Part shown: one piece after another, positions 38,158 to 47,915 of the stretch
How the letters are laid out: the number at the start of each line of letters is the position of its first letter
How positions within the stretch are numbered: the stretch's first letter is position 1
Assembly: GCA_903822175.1 (NCBI GenBank)
Contig: CAIJOB010000042.1
Span: 186,001 to 250,000 of the forward strand
Source of the DNA: an uncultured Alphaproteobacteria bacterium
GTDB lineage: Bacteria; Pseudomonadota; Alphaproteobacteria; Caulobacterales; Caulobacteraceae
Reading direction: 5' to 3'
DNA: 64,000 nt
Position numbers and translations under genes: made by a program
The notes under the pieces: generated by a model
Databases searched by the model: none
Seen by the model: the letters and a program-made list of their open reading frames with translations, nothing else
What the model was told of the DNA's origin: nothing

Positions 38158-39295
38158 GCGCCGCCAGCTCCGCGCCCTCGACGCGCACGCCCTGGGCGCG
38201 GCCCTTCAGGTCTTCGAACAGCACCTGATCCGTGCCGGTGAGAAAGGCCTGCAGCCCCAGCGCCTCGATCTCGTCGAAGAGCGCGCCCCGGCGGGTGGCG
38301 TCCAGGTGCGCGGCCACCTCGTCCAGCAACAGGATCGGGCTCGGGCCTGAGTCCGCGCGGGCCAGACGCGCGGCCTGGGCGAGGACCAGGTTCAGGATCA
38401 GCGCCTTCTGCTCGCCGGTCGAGCATTCCGCGGCCGGGCGGTCCTTTTCGGCATGGATCACCGCCAGATCGCCCCGGTGCGGGCCGGTCAGCGCGCGGCC
38501 GGCGGCGGCGTCGCGGGGGCGGGCGGCGGCGAGCGCGGTCGCCAGTTTCGCCTCGATGTCGGCGATCTCGGCCCCGGCCGCGGCCATCTGCTCCCACTCT
38601 CCGGTCAGCGACAGTTTCGCCTGCGGAAACGGCCGCTCGCCCCGGCCGTCGATCTCGGCCTGCAGGGCGGTGAGCGTCGTGGCGCGCGCCTCGGCCATCA
38701 GGGCGCCGGCCTCGGCTAGCCGCGCCTCCAGGGCGTCCAGCCAGGCCGGGTCCGGCGGGCCGCTCTCATCGGTAAGCAGCCGCATGCGCTCGCGCTGCGA
38801 TTTTTCATAGGCCTGCGCATGAGCGGCGTGGCGCGGGATGGCGGCGAACACCAGCCGGTCGAAGAAGCGCCGCCGATCGCTGGCCCCCTCCAGGAACAGG
38901 CGGTCCTGCGCCGGGGTCAGCCAGACCTGCCGCAGGTGGTCGGCAAGCCGGCCCGGCGGCAGGGTTTCGCCGGCGATCCGCACCGTGCGCCGCGCCGCGC
39001 CGGGCTGCTCGACGCCGGTGCCCAGCTGGGTCTCCTCGCCACCCGCCGAAACCACCGCCGCCACCGCCCAGGCGCGGCCCACCGCCTCGCCCGGCAGCCG
39101 GCGCCCGACCTCGGCCAACGCCGACCCGCGCAGGCCTCGCCCCGGCGTGAACAGGCTGACCGCCTCCAGCAGATTGGTCTTCCCCGCCCCGTTCGGGCCG
39201 ACGAGATAGACCGGGCGTCCATCCAGCACGAGGTCAGCCCGCGCATAGGAGCGGAAGTCGGTCAGGGTCAGGCGAGAGAGGGCCGCAGCGGTCAC
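38150..39295 (-). CDS. recF: DNA replication and repair protein RecF
   Basis: The 381-residue SMC-like ATPase helps load RecA at gaps. It has the Walker A motif [15 protein letters not shown] near residue 36, a coiled-coil central region ([12 protein letters not shown]), the signature [18 protein letters not shown], and Walker [13 protein letters not shown]. The start is a GTG at 39295, directly before the conserved [17 protein letters not shown]. Length is normal. It is followed by the 182-residue membrane protein gene (overlap of eight bases) and then gyrB. The usual partner dnaN is not upstream here; a lipoprotein gene lies there instead. Confidence 0.93.
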   Translation of the reverse strand: MTAAALSRLTLTDFRSYARADLVLDGRPVYLVGPNGAGKTNLLEAVSLFTPGRGLRGSALAEVGRRLPGEAVGRAWAVAAVVSAGGEETQLGTGVEQPGAARRTVRIAGETLPPGRLADHLRQVWLTPAQDRLFLEGASDRRRFFDRLVFAAIPRHAAHAQAYEKSQRERMRLLTDESGPPDPAWLDALEARLAEAGALMAEARATTLTALQAEIDGRGERPFPQAKLSLTGEWEQMAAAGAEIADIEAKLATALAAARPRDAAAGRALTGPHRGDLAVIHAEKDRPAAECSTGEQKALILNLVLAQAARLARADSGPSPILLLDEVAAHLDATRRGALFDEIEALGLQAFLTGTDQVLFEDLKGRAQGVRVEGAELAALD

Positions 39296-39336
39296 CGCGG
39301 GGTTCTACAGGGTTTCGCGCGCGAGGGTGAACGCGC

Positions 39337-39837
39337 CTATCGGCCCTGCTTGGCGGCTGCGCTCGGTGGGACTTGCAGATAGGTGATGTCGAAGCGCGTC
39401 AGCCCTGCGGGGTAGTAGGCCTTGTAGGTCCAGTCCTTGCGCTGGGCGTCGGTATATTGCGCGACGCCAATCCGCAGCCCAGCTGCTATTTTGCCCTGAT
39501 GCTCCAGCGCGATCAGTTGGGCCACCGTCGCATCCACCTTGTCCGTATAAAGATAGACGTTGAAAGCTCCGCCGCCGACGTCGTTGCCGTCTTCGAAATA
39601 CGCCCCGCCGCTCTCCTTTTCGATCGCACGCTCGGCCTTGAAATAGCGCTGCATCATCGCCGCCGACTTCACAGCGTCCACCGGACCTGGGGATGACCCG
39701 CCGCTCGGCAGCAACCACTGGGCGACGACCTGGATATCGCCCGGTTTCAGGCCGCGCGCCTGTGAAGCCGATTGGGCGCACCCGCCGAAGACCAGGATTG
39801 CCGAGAGCGTCAAGGCGTTGATCTTCAGGGCGCGCAT
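39337..39837 (-). CDS. Hypothetical lipoprotein
   Basis: The 166-residue protein begins with a signal ending in FGGC (cysteine about residue 20) and is predicted to be a lipoprotein. The mature region contains VKSAAMMQRYFKAERAIE, FEDGNDVGGGAFNVYLY and a Tyr/Trp-rich C-terminal part (DWTYKAYYPAGLTRFDI). I recognise no family. I place the start at the ATG at 39837; the ATG at 39873 would give an abnormally long and basic N-terminus before the signal. It lies 41 bases upstream of recF on the same strand, so it may share a transcript. Confidence 0.7.
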   Translation of the reverse strand: MRALKINALTLSAILVFGGCAQSASQARGLKPGDIQVVAQWLLPSGGSSPGPVDAVKSAAMMQRYFKAERAIEKESGGAYFEDGNDVGGGAFNVYLYTDKVDATVAQLIALEHQGKIAAGLRIGVAQYTDAQRKDWTYKAYYPAGLTRFDITYLQVPPSAAAKQGR

Positions 39838-39954
39838 TCGCCGAGCTTGCCAGCGGGTCCAGCGGGCGTCCATGTCCGGAATCCGCCAGTCGGGCGGTTG
39901 TCACACGGCCCACGCCACCTACGTCTAGACCCGCAAGGAACTTCGGAGGGGATC

Positions 39955-40764
39955 ATGGACCAGAAGAGCAAGGCAGAGGCGTTCACCGCCCTGCACCACA
40001 CCGGCGAGATTCTGATCCTGCCCAACGCCTGGGACGCCGCGAGCGCGGCGGTCATGGCCGACGCCGGCGCCAAGGCCGTGGCGACCTCTTCGGCGGCGGT
40101 GGCCTGGAGCCACGGCTATCCGGACGGCGACCTGCTGCCGCTCAACCTTCTCCTGGAAACCATCGGGGCCGTGGCGCGCGCCGCCGGCGACGTGCCGGTG
40201 ACCGCTGACATCGAGGGCGGCTACACCGACGACCTCGACCGCCTGGCCGAGACCATCCGCGCGGTGGTCGGCGTGGGCGCCGTGGGAATCAATCTGGAAG
40301 ACGGCCGCCGCGAGCCGGAGCTGCACGCGCGCAAGATCGAGGCGGCCCGCAAAGCGGCGGACACGGCGGGCGTCGCGCTATTCATCAACGCCCGCACGGA
40401 CGTCTATCTGAAGGGCCTGGCCGAGGGCCACGCAGCCTATGTCGAGGCCACGAGGCGCGCCGAGACCTATCGCAACGCCGGCGCCAGCGGCATCTTCGTG
40501 CCGGGCCCGAGCGACGCCGACCTGATCGGCCGGCTGGCCGATGAGATCAAGCTGCCGCTGAACATGCTGCTCTGGCCTGGAATCGCCGACGCGGCGCGGC
40601 TGCAGGCGCTGGGTGTCCGCCGGATCAGCTCGGGCACCGCGCCCTTCCAGTCGGCCTACGGCGGCGTCGCCAAGGCCACCGCCACCTTCCTGAAGAGCGG
40701 CGATCCGGCGGCCTTCGCGGCGGGCGCTGATGGCCTGGGCAATCTCAACAAGCGTTTCGGGTAG
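39955..40764 (+). CDS. Isocitrate lyase/PEP mutase family protein
   Basis: The 269-residue protein has the family barrel motifs LPNAWDAASAAVMADAGAKAVATSS near residue 23, TADIEGGYTDD (metal-binding DxE), GVGAVGINLEDG and INARTDVYL. It is of the carboxyphosphonoenolpyruvate mutase-like branch with C-C or P-C bond chemistry on 2-oxo acids, such as oxaloacetate decarboxylase or 2-methylisocitrate lyase-like enzymes. The classical catalytic KKCGH of isocitrate and methylisocitrate lyases is absent, so those functions are unlikely. The ATG at 39955 has GGAGGGGAT upstream. No operon partner is clear. Confidence 0.83.
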   Translation: MDQKSKAEAFTALHHTGEILILPNAWDAASAAVMADAGAKAVATSSAAVAWSHGYPDGDLLPLNLLLETIGAVARAAGDVPVTADIEGGYTDDLDRLAETIRAVVGVGAVGINLEDGRREPELHARKIEAARKAADTAGVALFINARTDVYLKGLAEGHAAYVEATRRAETYRNAGASGIFVPGPSDADLIGRLADEIKLPLNMLLWPGIADAARLQALGVRRISSGTAPFQSAYGGVAKATATFLKSGDPAAFAAGADGLGNLNKRFG

Positions 40765-40810
40765 GGCGCCGGCTAGGCGCGGCGGCGTCGCCCCGCTAGC
40801 GTGGCTGTAC

Positions 40811-41668
40811 ATGCCCGCCGATCCCAGACCGCTCGCCGAGATCCTCGGCCTCGAAACGCCGCTGCAGGTGGCCGATATCGGCGCGGCTGACATCGCCGAG
40901 ACTCCGCCCTATCGCGGGCTGCTGGACGCGGGGCTGGCGCGCCTCAACGCCTTCGACGCCGACGTGCGCCAGCACGAGAAGCTGCGCGCGACCTACGGCG
41001 AGACCCTCGCCCTCTTCACCGACATCATCGGCGATGGCACGCAGCAGACCCTGCATCTGGCCTCGCCCGCGTCCGGCATGACCTCGCTGCTGAAACCCGA
41101 CGCCCAGCGGCTGGCCTTCTTCAACGGCTTCGACGCCTTCGGCCAGGTCCAGGGCGTGGAGACGGTGCAGACCACCCGCCTCGACGACGTCGCCGGCCTG
41201 CCCGACCTCGACTTCCTGAAGATGGACATACAGGGCGGCGAACTGCAGGCGCTGGAGCACGGCCAGGCCAGGCTCGCGCAGTGCGCCATGATCCACCTGG
41301 AGGTCTCCTTCGTGCCGCTCTACGAGGGCCAGCCGAGCTTTGGGGAGATCGACGTCTGGATGCGGGCGCACGGCTTCATCCCGCACCGGTTCACCGAGGT
41401 GAAGCGCTGGTCGGTGTCGCCGATCACCCGCAACAGCGACATCCGCACGCCGTTCAACCAGCTGCTCGAAGCCGACATCGTCTACGCCCGCGACGTGATC
41501 GACCCGGCGCTGGACGTCACCCTGCTGAAGAAGACCGCGCTCCTGGCCCACGCCTGCTACGACAGCCCAGACCTCGCGGGCCACATCATCGCGCGGCTGG
41601 AGATCGCGAGGCAGATCGAGAGCGGCGCGTTTGCGAAATACCTGGGCGTGCTCGGCGTGAAGACGTGA
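40811..41668 (+). CDS. FkbM family methyltransferase
   Basis: The 285-residue protein has a SAM-dependent methyltransferase fold of the FkbM family: VADIGAADI near the start (the SAM glycine motif), LNAFDADVRQHEKL, TTRLDDVAGLPDLDFLKMDIQGGELQALEHG (the diagnostic DxxG-E segment) and IHLEVSFVPLY. FkbM proteins O-methylate sugars or other hydroxyl groups, often in surface glycans. The substrate is unknown. The ATG at 40811 is used since upstream sequence lacks homology. It lies between the PEP-mutase-like gene and polA, and no polysaccharide gene is directly adjacent. Confidence 0.83.
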   Translation: MPADPRPLAEILGLETPLQVADIGAADIAETPPYRGLLDAGLARLNAFDADVRQHEKLRATYGETLALFTDIIGDGTQQTLHLASPASGMTSLLKPDAQRLAFFNGFDAFGQVQGVETVQTTRLDDVAGLPDLDFLKMDIQGGELQALEHGQARLAQCAMIHLEVSFVPLYEGQPSFGEIDVWMRAHGFIPHRFTEVKRWSVSPITRNSDIRTPFNQLLEADIVYARDVIDPALDVTLLKKTALLAHACYDSPDLAGHIIARLEIARQIESGAFAKYLGVLGVKT

Positions 41669-41716
41669 CGGCGGTAGCGGGATGACCTCGCCCCGTCTCG
41701 CGCCTATCTTCTCCGC

Positions 41717-44593
41717 ATGACCGACACCCTCGACGCCGCTCCGCAGACCCTGGACGAGATTCCCCGCCCGACGACGCAGGATGGGCCGGCCGTGCGGCTC
41801 TACCTCGTCGACGGATCGGGGTTCATCTTCCGGGCTTTCCACGCCCTGCCGCCGTTGACCCGCAAGTCTGACGGCGTGCCGGTCGGCGCCGTGGCCGGCT
41901 TCTGCAACATGCTCTGGAAACTGCTGGTCGACATGAAGGCCTCCGAAGAGGCGCCGACCCACCTGGCGGTGATCTTCGACCACTCCGAGGACACCTTCCG
42001 CAACAAGCTCTACGACCAGTACAAGGCCCATCGCCCGCCGGCGCCGGAGGACTTGGTCCCGCAGTTCCCCTTGGTGCGTGATGCGACGCGGGCGTTCGGC
42101 GTGCCTTGCCTGGAACTCCCCGGCTACGAGGCCGACGACCTGATCGCCGCCTACGCCTGCAAGGTGCGCGACGCCGGCGGCGAGGTGGTGATCGTCTCCT
42201 CCGACAAGGACCTGATGCAGCTGGTGGGACCCCGCGTCTCCATGCTGGATACGATGAAGACGCCCAACCTGGTGATCCGCGAGCCGCAGGTGTTCGACAA
42301 GTTCGGGGTGACGCCGGACAAGGTCGTGGACGTTCAGGCCCTGTGCGGCGACAGCGTCGACAACGTCCCGGGCGCGCCGGGCATCGGGGTCAAGACCGCG
42401 TCGCTGCTGATCAACGAATACGGCGACCTCGACACCCTTCTGGCTCGCGCGGGCGAGATCAAGCAGGACAAGCGCCGCCAGACCCTGATCGACTTCGCCG
42501 ACCAGATCCGCCTGTCGCGCCAGTTGGTGCAGCTCGACTGCGACACGCCCCTGCCTTCGCCGATCGATGAGCTGAAGGTCGAGGAGCCGGACCCCGAGAC
42601 GCTCGCGGCCTTCCTGGAGATGATGGGGTTCCGCACCCTGGGCCGCCGGGTGGCCGAAGCGCAGGGGACCGCGCCTACCGCCACGCCGACGCCCGCGGCC
42701 GCCACGGCCGCGCCGGAGGCTCCCAAGCACGGCGCCATCGACGTCAACGCCTACCAGTGCGTCCGCGACCTGCAGACCCTCGACGCCTGGATCGCCAAGG
42801 CCTTCGCCAAGGGCCTGGTGGCCTTCGACACCGAGACCGATGCGCTCTCGTCGTCAGCGGCCAACCTGTGCGGCGTGTCGCTGGCCATCTCTCCGGGCGA
42901 GGCCTGCTACATCCCCGTCGGGCACGAGCAGGAACAGGAGGGCGGCCTCTTGCTGGAGGCGCCCGCCGCGCTGGACCAGATTCCGCTGGCCGACGCCATC
43001 GCGCGGCTGAAGCCGCTCTTGGAAGCGCCGGGCGTGCTGAAGGTCGCGCAGAACGGCAAGTACGATATGGCGGTCCTGTCGCGCTACGGCATCCAGGTCG
43101 GGCCGATCGACGACACCATGCTGATCGCCTTCGCCCTCGAAGGCGGCCTGCACAAGAGCTACGGCATGGACGAGCTCTCCAAGCGCCTGCTGGAGCACGA
43201 GCCGATCAGCTTCAAGACGGTCGCGGGCACCGGCAAATCGCAGAAGAGTTTCAAGCACGTCGAGCTGGGGGCTGCGACCTGCTACGCGGCCGAGGACGCC
43301 GATGTCACGCTGCGCATCTACGAGCACCTGAAGCCCCGCCTGACGCACGAGAGGCTGACCACCGTCTACGAGACCCTGGAGCGGCCCTTGCCCAAGGTGC
43401 TGGTCGAGATGGAGCTGGCCGGCGTCAAGGTCGACCCCGAGACCCTGCGGCGGCTCTCCAACGACTTCGCCGTGCGCATGGGCGAGCTGGAGCTGGACGC
43501 CCATCGCGTCGCCGGCCGGCCGTTCAACCTGGGCTCGCCCAAGCAGATCGGCGACATCCTGTTCGGCGAGATGGGCATCGCGTCGGGCAAGACCACCGCC
43601 ACCGGCGCCATGTCCACCGACGCCTCGATGCTGGAGGACCTGGCCGCCCAGGGCCACGAGCTGCCGCGCATCCTGCTGGACTGGCGGCAGCTCTCGAAAC
43701 TGAAGGGCACCTATACCGACAACTTGGTGGCCGCGATCGATCCGAAGACCAACCGGGTGCACACCTCCTATTCGCTGGCGGCGGCCACGACGGGCCGCCT
43801 CGCCTCGTCCGACCCCAATCTGCAGAACATCCCGGTCCGCACCGAGGAAGGCCGCAAGATTCGCAAGGCCTTCATCGCCGAGCCCGGCCATGTGCTGATC
43901 AGCGCCGACTACAGCCAGATCGAGCTGCGCCTGCTCGCCCACATCGGCGACATCCCGCAGCTCAAGGCCGCCTTCGCGCAGGGGTTGGACATCCATGCCA
44001 TGACCGCGTCGGAGATGTTCGGGGTGCCGGTGGAGGGCATGCCCGCCGAGACGCGCCGGCGCGCCAAGGCGATCAACTTTGGCATCGTCTACGGCATCTC
44101 GGCCTTCGGCCTCGCCAACCAGCTGTCGATCCCGCGGGAAGAAGCCGGGGCCTATATCAAGACCTACTTCGAACGCTTCCCCGGTATCCGCACCTACATG
44201 GACCGCATGCAGCGGCAGGTGCGCGCCGAGGGCTTCGTCACCACCATCTTCGGCCGCAAGATCTACATCCCGGCCGCCCAGGGGAAGTCGCCGGCCGAGC
44301 GGGCCTTCGGCGACCGCGCCGCGATCAACGCCCCGATCCAGGGGGCCGCGGCCGATGTGATCCGCCGGGCCATGGTGCGTATGCCCCAGGCGCTGCGCGA
44401 CGCAGGCCTCACCGCCAGGATGCTGCTGCAGGTGCACGACGAACTGATCTTCGAGGCGCCGGAGGCGGAGGCCGACGCGGTGATCGCGGTGGCCAAGCGG
44501 ATCATGGAGAAGGCGCCTGAACCGGCGGTCGCGCTCTCGGTCCCCCTGGTCGTCGACGCGCGCGCCGCGTCCAACTGGGATGACGCCCACTAA
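41717..44593 (+). CDS. polA: DNA polymerase I
   Basis: The 958-residue polymerase has all three domains. The 5'-3' exonuclease (residues about 25-300) shows YLVDGSGFIFRAFHAL, ELPGYEADDLIAAYA and VPGAPGIGVKTA. The 3'-5' proofreading exonuclease (about 345-540) has complete motifs: FDTETDAL, NGKYDMAVL and YAAEDADV. The polymerase (about 570-958) shows motif A SADYSQIELRLLAHI, motif B RRAKAINFGIVYGIS and motif C QVHDELIFEAP. It therefore keeps proofreading, unlike Taq-type enzymes. Its work is Okazaki fragment processing and repair synthesis. An Ala/Pro/Thr-rich linker near residues 314-335 joins the exonucleases. A YciI gene follows 12 bases later. Confidence 0.97.
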   Translation: MTDTLDAAPQTLDEIPRPTTQDGPAVRLYLVDGSGFIFRAFHALPPLTRKSDGVPVGAVAGFCNMLWKLLVDMKASEEAPTHLAVIFDHSEDTFRNKLYDQYKAHRPPAPEDLVPQFPLVRDATRAFGVPCLELPGYEADDLIAAYACKVRDAGGEVVIVSSDKDLMQLVGPRVSMLDTMKTPNLVIREPQVFDKFGVTPDKVVDVQALCGDSVDNVPGAPGIGVKTASLLINEYGDLDTLLARAGEIKQDKRRQTLIDFADQIRLSRQLVQLDCDTPLPSPIDELKVEEPDPETLAAFLEMMGFRTLGRRVAEAQGTAPTATPTPAAATAAPEAPKHGAIDVNAYQCVRDLQTLDAWIAKAFAKGLVAFDTETDALSSSAANLCGVSLAISPGEACYIPVGHEQEQEGGLLLEAPAALDQIPLADAIARLKPLLEAPGVLKVAQNGKYDMAVLSRYGIQVGPIDDTMLIAFALEGGLHKSYGMDELSKRLLEHEPISFKTVAGTGKSQKSFKHVELGAATCYAAEDADVTLRIYEHLKPRLTHERLTTVYETLERPLPKVLVEMELAGVKVDPETLRRLSNDFAVRMGELELDAHRVAGRPFNLGSPKQIGDILFGEMGIASGKTTATGAMSTDASMLEDLAAQGHELPRILLDWRQLSKLKGTYTDNLVAAIDPKTNRVHTSYSLAAATTGRLASSDPNLQNIPVRTEEGRKIRKAFIAEPGHVLISADYSQIELRLLAHIGDIPQLKAAFAQGLDIHAMTASEMFGVPVEGMPAETRRRAKAINFGIVYGISAFGLANQLSIPREEAGAYIKTYFERFPGIRTYMDRMQRQVRAEGFVTTIFGRKIYIPAAQGKSPAERAFGDRAAINAPIQGAAADVIRRAMVRMPQALRDAGLTARMLLQVHDELIFEAPEAEADAVIAVAKRIMEKAPEPAVALSVPLVVDARAASNWDDAH

Positions 44594-44605
44594 ACTGGAG
44601 CCTCA

Positions 44606-44929
44606 ATGGCCTTCTTCCTCGTCACCATGACCCACCCGGACGGCGACGGCTGGGGGCTCCATGTCATGCCGCACGTCGCCTACCTGCAGGGTTTGATCGC
44701 GGACGGGAAGATCCGCGCGTCCGGACCTGTGGCCGGTCTCGGCAAGCGCGCCAGTTTCATCGTGTTCACAGTGGATACCCGCGAGGAGGTCGACGGGTTG
44801 GTGGCCGAGGATCCCTTCGCCATCGAGGGGCTGATAGACGAACTGACCGTTCTGGAATGGGACCCGATGTTCGGGGCCTTCGCGGATGATCCCGTCCGCC
44901 GGCCTCTGGCAGCGCCGAACCCCCGTTAG
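44606..44929 (+). CDS. YciI-like protein
   Basis: The 107-residue product is a YciI/YCII domain: FFLVTMTHPDGDGW, HVAYLQGLIADGKIRASGPV and FTVDTREEVDGLVAEDPFAIEGL. The His-Asp pair that forms the putative active site of the family (H23, D77-region) is present in outline. The biochemical role is unknown; relatives act on chlorinated muconolactones or are of unknown function. It starts 12 bases after polA and probably shares its transcript. Confidence 0.82.
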   Translation: MAFFLVTMTHPDGDGWGLHVMPHVAYLQGLIADGKIRASGPVAGLGKRASFIVFTVDTREEVDGLVAEDPFAIEGLIDELTVLEWDPMFGAFADDPVRRPLAAPNPR

Positions 44930-44999
44930 CGCTGGGCCTTTGCTTGCCAGGGCCCCCGCCCGAGCGCTCATTGCAATGACTCCCACGAGAGGAAGGCCG

Positions 45000-45899
45000 A
45001 TGCCCGGGGAGGTCGCCGGAACCGTCACCCCGCCGCCACTCCGCCGGTCGGCGCTCGGCCGCTTGCGCGACCGGTTCGCGGCGACCCCCTGGGGCGCCAC
45101 GGCGGAGTTGGCCGCCCGGCTCGGCTACGTGGCGCGCGGCGTCGTCTACCTGAGCACCGGGGCTATCGCGCTCCTCGCCGTGGCGCGCCTGACACCACAC
45201 ACCCGCAGTCCGATCGGAGCGTTGGAGGCCTGGTCACACTGGCCGCTGGGCGTCGTCCTGCTGTGGGTGACCGGGATCGGCCTCTATGGCTTCGCCGGCT
45301 GGCGGGCGCTGCAGTCGGTGTTCGACGCCGACCGCCAGGGGACCACGCCCAAGGCCTGGGCGAACCGCATCGGCCAGGCGCTGAGCGGGGTGATCTACGG
45401 CTCGCTCGCCGTCTCGATCTTCGGACTGATCGACACGCTACACGACCTGCGCCACGCCGAGGTGGAGAAGACCAGCGAGCGGGTGGCCGGCGTCATGGCC
45501 TGGCCCCTGGGTCCGGCCCTGGTGATTGCACTCGGCGTGTTCATCGTCGGCTGCGGCCTCGGCAACGCCATCCGGGCGCTCGTCGACAACTTCGGCTCGA
45601 CGCTGAAGTGCGATCCCGGCGCCGCCGTCTGGGCGCAACGGCTGGCGCGCGTCGGCTACTTCGGTCGCGGGGTCGCCATGCTGCCGGTCGGCTGGTTCAT
45701 GCTGCTGGCCGGCTGGCGTGAGCGGGCGGCGGACGCCAAGGGGGTCGGCGGCGCGCTGTGGGCCGTCCACGGCCTGGCCGGCGGCGACGCGGCCCTGGCT
45801 TTCGTGGCCCTGGGCCTGATGGCGTTTGGCGCCTTCGCTTTTGTGGAAGCCGGGTATCGCCCGATCCGCCCGGAAGGTGCGTTCAGCGGCCCCGCCTAG
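45000..45899 (+). CDS. DUF1206 membrane protein
   Basis: The 299-residue protein contains three tandem copies of a two-helix repeat, each beginning with LGYVARGVVY-like, IGQALSGVIYGSLAV-like and VGYFGRGVAML-like sequence. That repeat defines DUF1206, so about six membrane helices are predicted. It is of unknown function. The ATG at 45000 has GAGGAAGG about four bases upstream and is preferred over ATGs at 44976 and 44886, the latter lying inside the YciI gene. Its last 4 bases overlap the LytTR/AMP-binding gene on the opposite strand. Confidence 0.82.
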   Translation: MPGEVAGTVTPPPLRRSALGRLRDRFAATPWGATAELAARLGYVARGVVYLSTGAIALLAVARLTPHTRSPIGALEAWSHWPLGVVLLWVTGIGLYGFAGWRALQSVFDADRQGTTPKAWANRIGQALSGVIYGSLAVSIFGLIDTLHDLRHAEVEKTSERVAGVMAWPLGPALVIALGVFIVGCGLGNAIRALVDNFGSTLKCDPGAAVWAQRLARVGYFGRGVAMLPVGWFMLLAGWRERAADAKGVGGALWAVHGLAGGDAALAFVALGLMAFGAFAFVEAGYRPIRPEGAFSGPA

Positions 45900-47719
45900 G
45901 CCGCCCCCAGGCCAGTCCCCAGCACCGCCAGGGTCTCGCGCCTCAGCCGCTCGCGCTCGACCTTGCCGGCTTCGTTCCTCGGGATCGACTCGGTGAAGGC
46001 GAAGCGGACGGGCGGCAGGGCGTCGCCCTTGGCCTTAATCAGCTCCACAAGGCGTTCACGCTCGAAGTCCTGCCCCTGAACCACCGCCAGCCAGCAGACG
46101 TCAAGCCCCTGGGCGTCGGGAACCGCGAAGGCGGCGGCGTCGATCACCCCTGGGCAGGCCATGGCGACCTCCTCCATGAGATTGGGCAGGAACTTGCGGC
46201 CGCTGACGATCATCCGGTCGTCGGCCCGGCCTTCGATAATCAGCAGACCGTCGGCGCGCAGGCGTCCGACGTCGCCGGGGTAGAAACCGTCCGGCCGGAA
46301 CGCCTTCGCCGTCGCCTCGGGGTCGTCGATGTAGGCGGACGACATGCGGTCCGTGACAATGCGGATTTCGCCCTGCTCGCCCGCCGGCAGCACGCGGCCT
46401 TCGGCGTCGACGATATCGACCTGGGCGCCGGGCGCCGCATAGCCCAAGGCGCCGGCCTCTTCCGCGATCTGGGTCGCCGACCCCATGGCGATGTTGCCGC
46501 TTTCGGTGGCGCCATAGGTGATCAGGATGTCGTGGCTGAGCCGAAGCCGCGCCTCCACGGCGAGGGTTTGCGACAGCACGGCGCCGGTGACAACCAGCCG
46601 CAGGCCGGGCGGTGGCGTGAAGGCCGCCGGCAACCAGGTGAGCAGATTGCGCAGCTGGATCGGCGTCAGGCCGATGATCGTCGGCCGCAGCGCGTCGAGC
46701 TGCGCGGCCAACCACTCCGCGTTGACGTCGGTCACCAGGGTCGCGCCGCACGTCCAGGCGCCCAGCGCCATGGATTGTCCAAGGCCGGTGTCGAAACCGG
46801 TCATCGCCACCCAGCGCCCGTCCTTGCGGGCCAGGTAGGTGAGCGCCGCGGTGCGCGTGTTGTCCTGGATCTGCCGCCAGGTCCGGGCCACCCGGCGCGC
46901 CGTTCGCGTGGTGCCGGACGACAGCATGACCCGCGAGACGGTGTCGTGCGTTCCCCGCACTGGCTCCACGGGCGTCGGCTCCGCCGCGCGGGCCGCCGCG
47001 ATCCAGGCGGGGGACAGGTAGAGCCGCTTGGGATCGGGCTCGGCGTTCCAGTCGGTGAGGCAGAGGTCCGCGCCCGGATCGTCCGACGGCGACGACACCA
47101 CGCCCAGGCGCGCCAACGCGGCCACGACCACATGCTTCAGGATCAGGTCCTGACCTTGCGAGGTGTGCAGGCGCAGGTAGTGATCCTCGGCCTCTACCGC
47201 CCAGACCTCGCCGCCCGCGAGCTTGACGGGGAGGCGGGCCAGGAACTTGGCCGGGGCCGCGCCGGCAGGGGCCGCCTGAGTGAACCCTTCGGCTTGGCGC
47301 TCCACCAAGGTGTTCAGCACGACCATGATCAGGGTGATCGCCAGCACCGTCCCCACCAGGTTCGCCGCGGCGAGCGGGGTGGCGAAACTCGTGCCGAACA
47401 GGCGCCAGGTCACCAGGGCGACGACGGCCGTATAGGGGACCGCGATACTTGAGGAGGCGAGAAGGGCGCGCCGCCACATCGATCCCGTCGGGCGGTTTCC
47501 GGGCGGGAAAAACTTCCGCGAGACGAAGGTCCCCCAAACGAAGCCGCCCAGCATCAGCCCCAGCCAGTAGGCGAAGCGGCCGAGCAGGTCGCCATGCACC
47601 CCGAAGGCGTTGGCGAAGGCCAGGAAGCCCGCGGCGACGAGCGTGATGGCGAGGCCGCGCAGCCAGCCCTTCCAGTCCTCGTAGGGTCCCCAGTTCAGGA
47701 TGTTGATACGCCCGGCCAT
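45896..47719 (-). CDS. Chimeric protein: LytTR membrane regulator fused to truncated AMP-binding enzyme
   Basis: The frame encodes 607 residues with two unrelated parts. Residues 1-194 have four membrane segments (about 19-41, 45-67, 83-109, 114-139) and the first half of a LytTR DNA-binding domain (VWAVEAEDHYLRLHTSQGQD), which stops where its DNA-contacting half should begin. From residue 195 (base 47137) the sequence becomes an acyl-CoA synthetase-like adenylating enzyme lacking its first 100-150 residues. SSGTT (267-271) is followed by RTARR in place of the usual G-x-P-K. TYGATESGN, GRADDRMIVSGRKF and the C-terminal GKVERERL with the catalytic lysine follow. In-frame fusion by deletion, or an assembly join, is more likely than a natural domain pair. 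Confidence 0.75.
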   Translation of the reverse strand: MAGRINILNWGPYEDWKGWLRGLAITLVAAGFLAFANAFGVHGDLLGRFAYWLGLMLGGFVWGTFVSRKFFPPGNRPTGSMWRRALLASSSIAVPYTAVVALVTWRLFGTSFATPLAAANLVGTVLAITLIMVVLNTLVERQAEGFTQAAPAGAAPAKFLARLPVKLAGGEVWAVEAEDHYLRLHTSQGQDLILKHVVVAALARLGVVSSPSDDPGADLCLTDWNAEPDPKRLYLSPAWIAAARAAEPTPVEPVRGTHDTVSRVMLSSGTTRTARRVARTWRQIQDNTRTAALTYLARKDGRWVAMTGFDTGLGQSMALGAWTCGATLVTDVNAEWLAAQLDALRPTIIGLTPIQLRNLLTWLPAAFTPPPGLRLVVTGAVLSQTLAVEARLRLSHDILITYGATESGNIAMGSATQIAEEAGALGYAAPGAQVDIVDAEGRVLPAGEQGEIRIVTDRMSSAYIDDPEATAKAFRPDGFYPGDVGRLRADGLLIIEGRADDRMIVSGRKFLPNLMEEVAMACPGVIDAAAFAVPDAQGLDVCWLAVVQGQDFERERLVELIKAKGDALPPVRFAFTESIPRNEAGKVERERLRRETLAVLGTGLGAA

Positions 47720-47915
47720 CTCCGCCGGAGATAGAGGAAGTCGCGGACTTCGGGAACGGTCCGGATCAGGCGACGTTGGCGCAGCGAGCGCCTGCGTATC
47801 TGGGCCAGCGTGCCTGGGTTGGCCGGATTTCGGTTGGCCGGAACGCCGCCTAGCTTCGAACAGCAGAGCGGGGCATAAGATCGACCGATTCATCATGGCG
47901 CCCGCCCGCTCTTAA

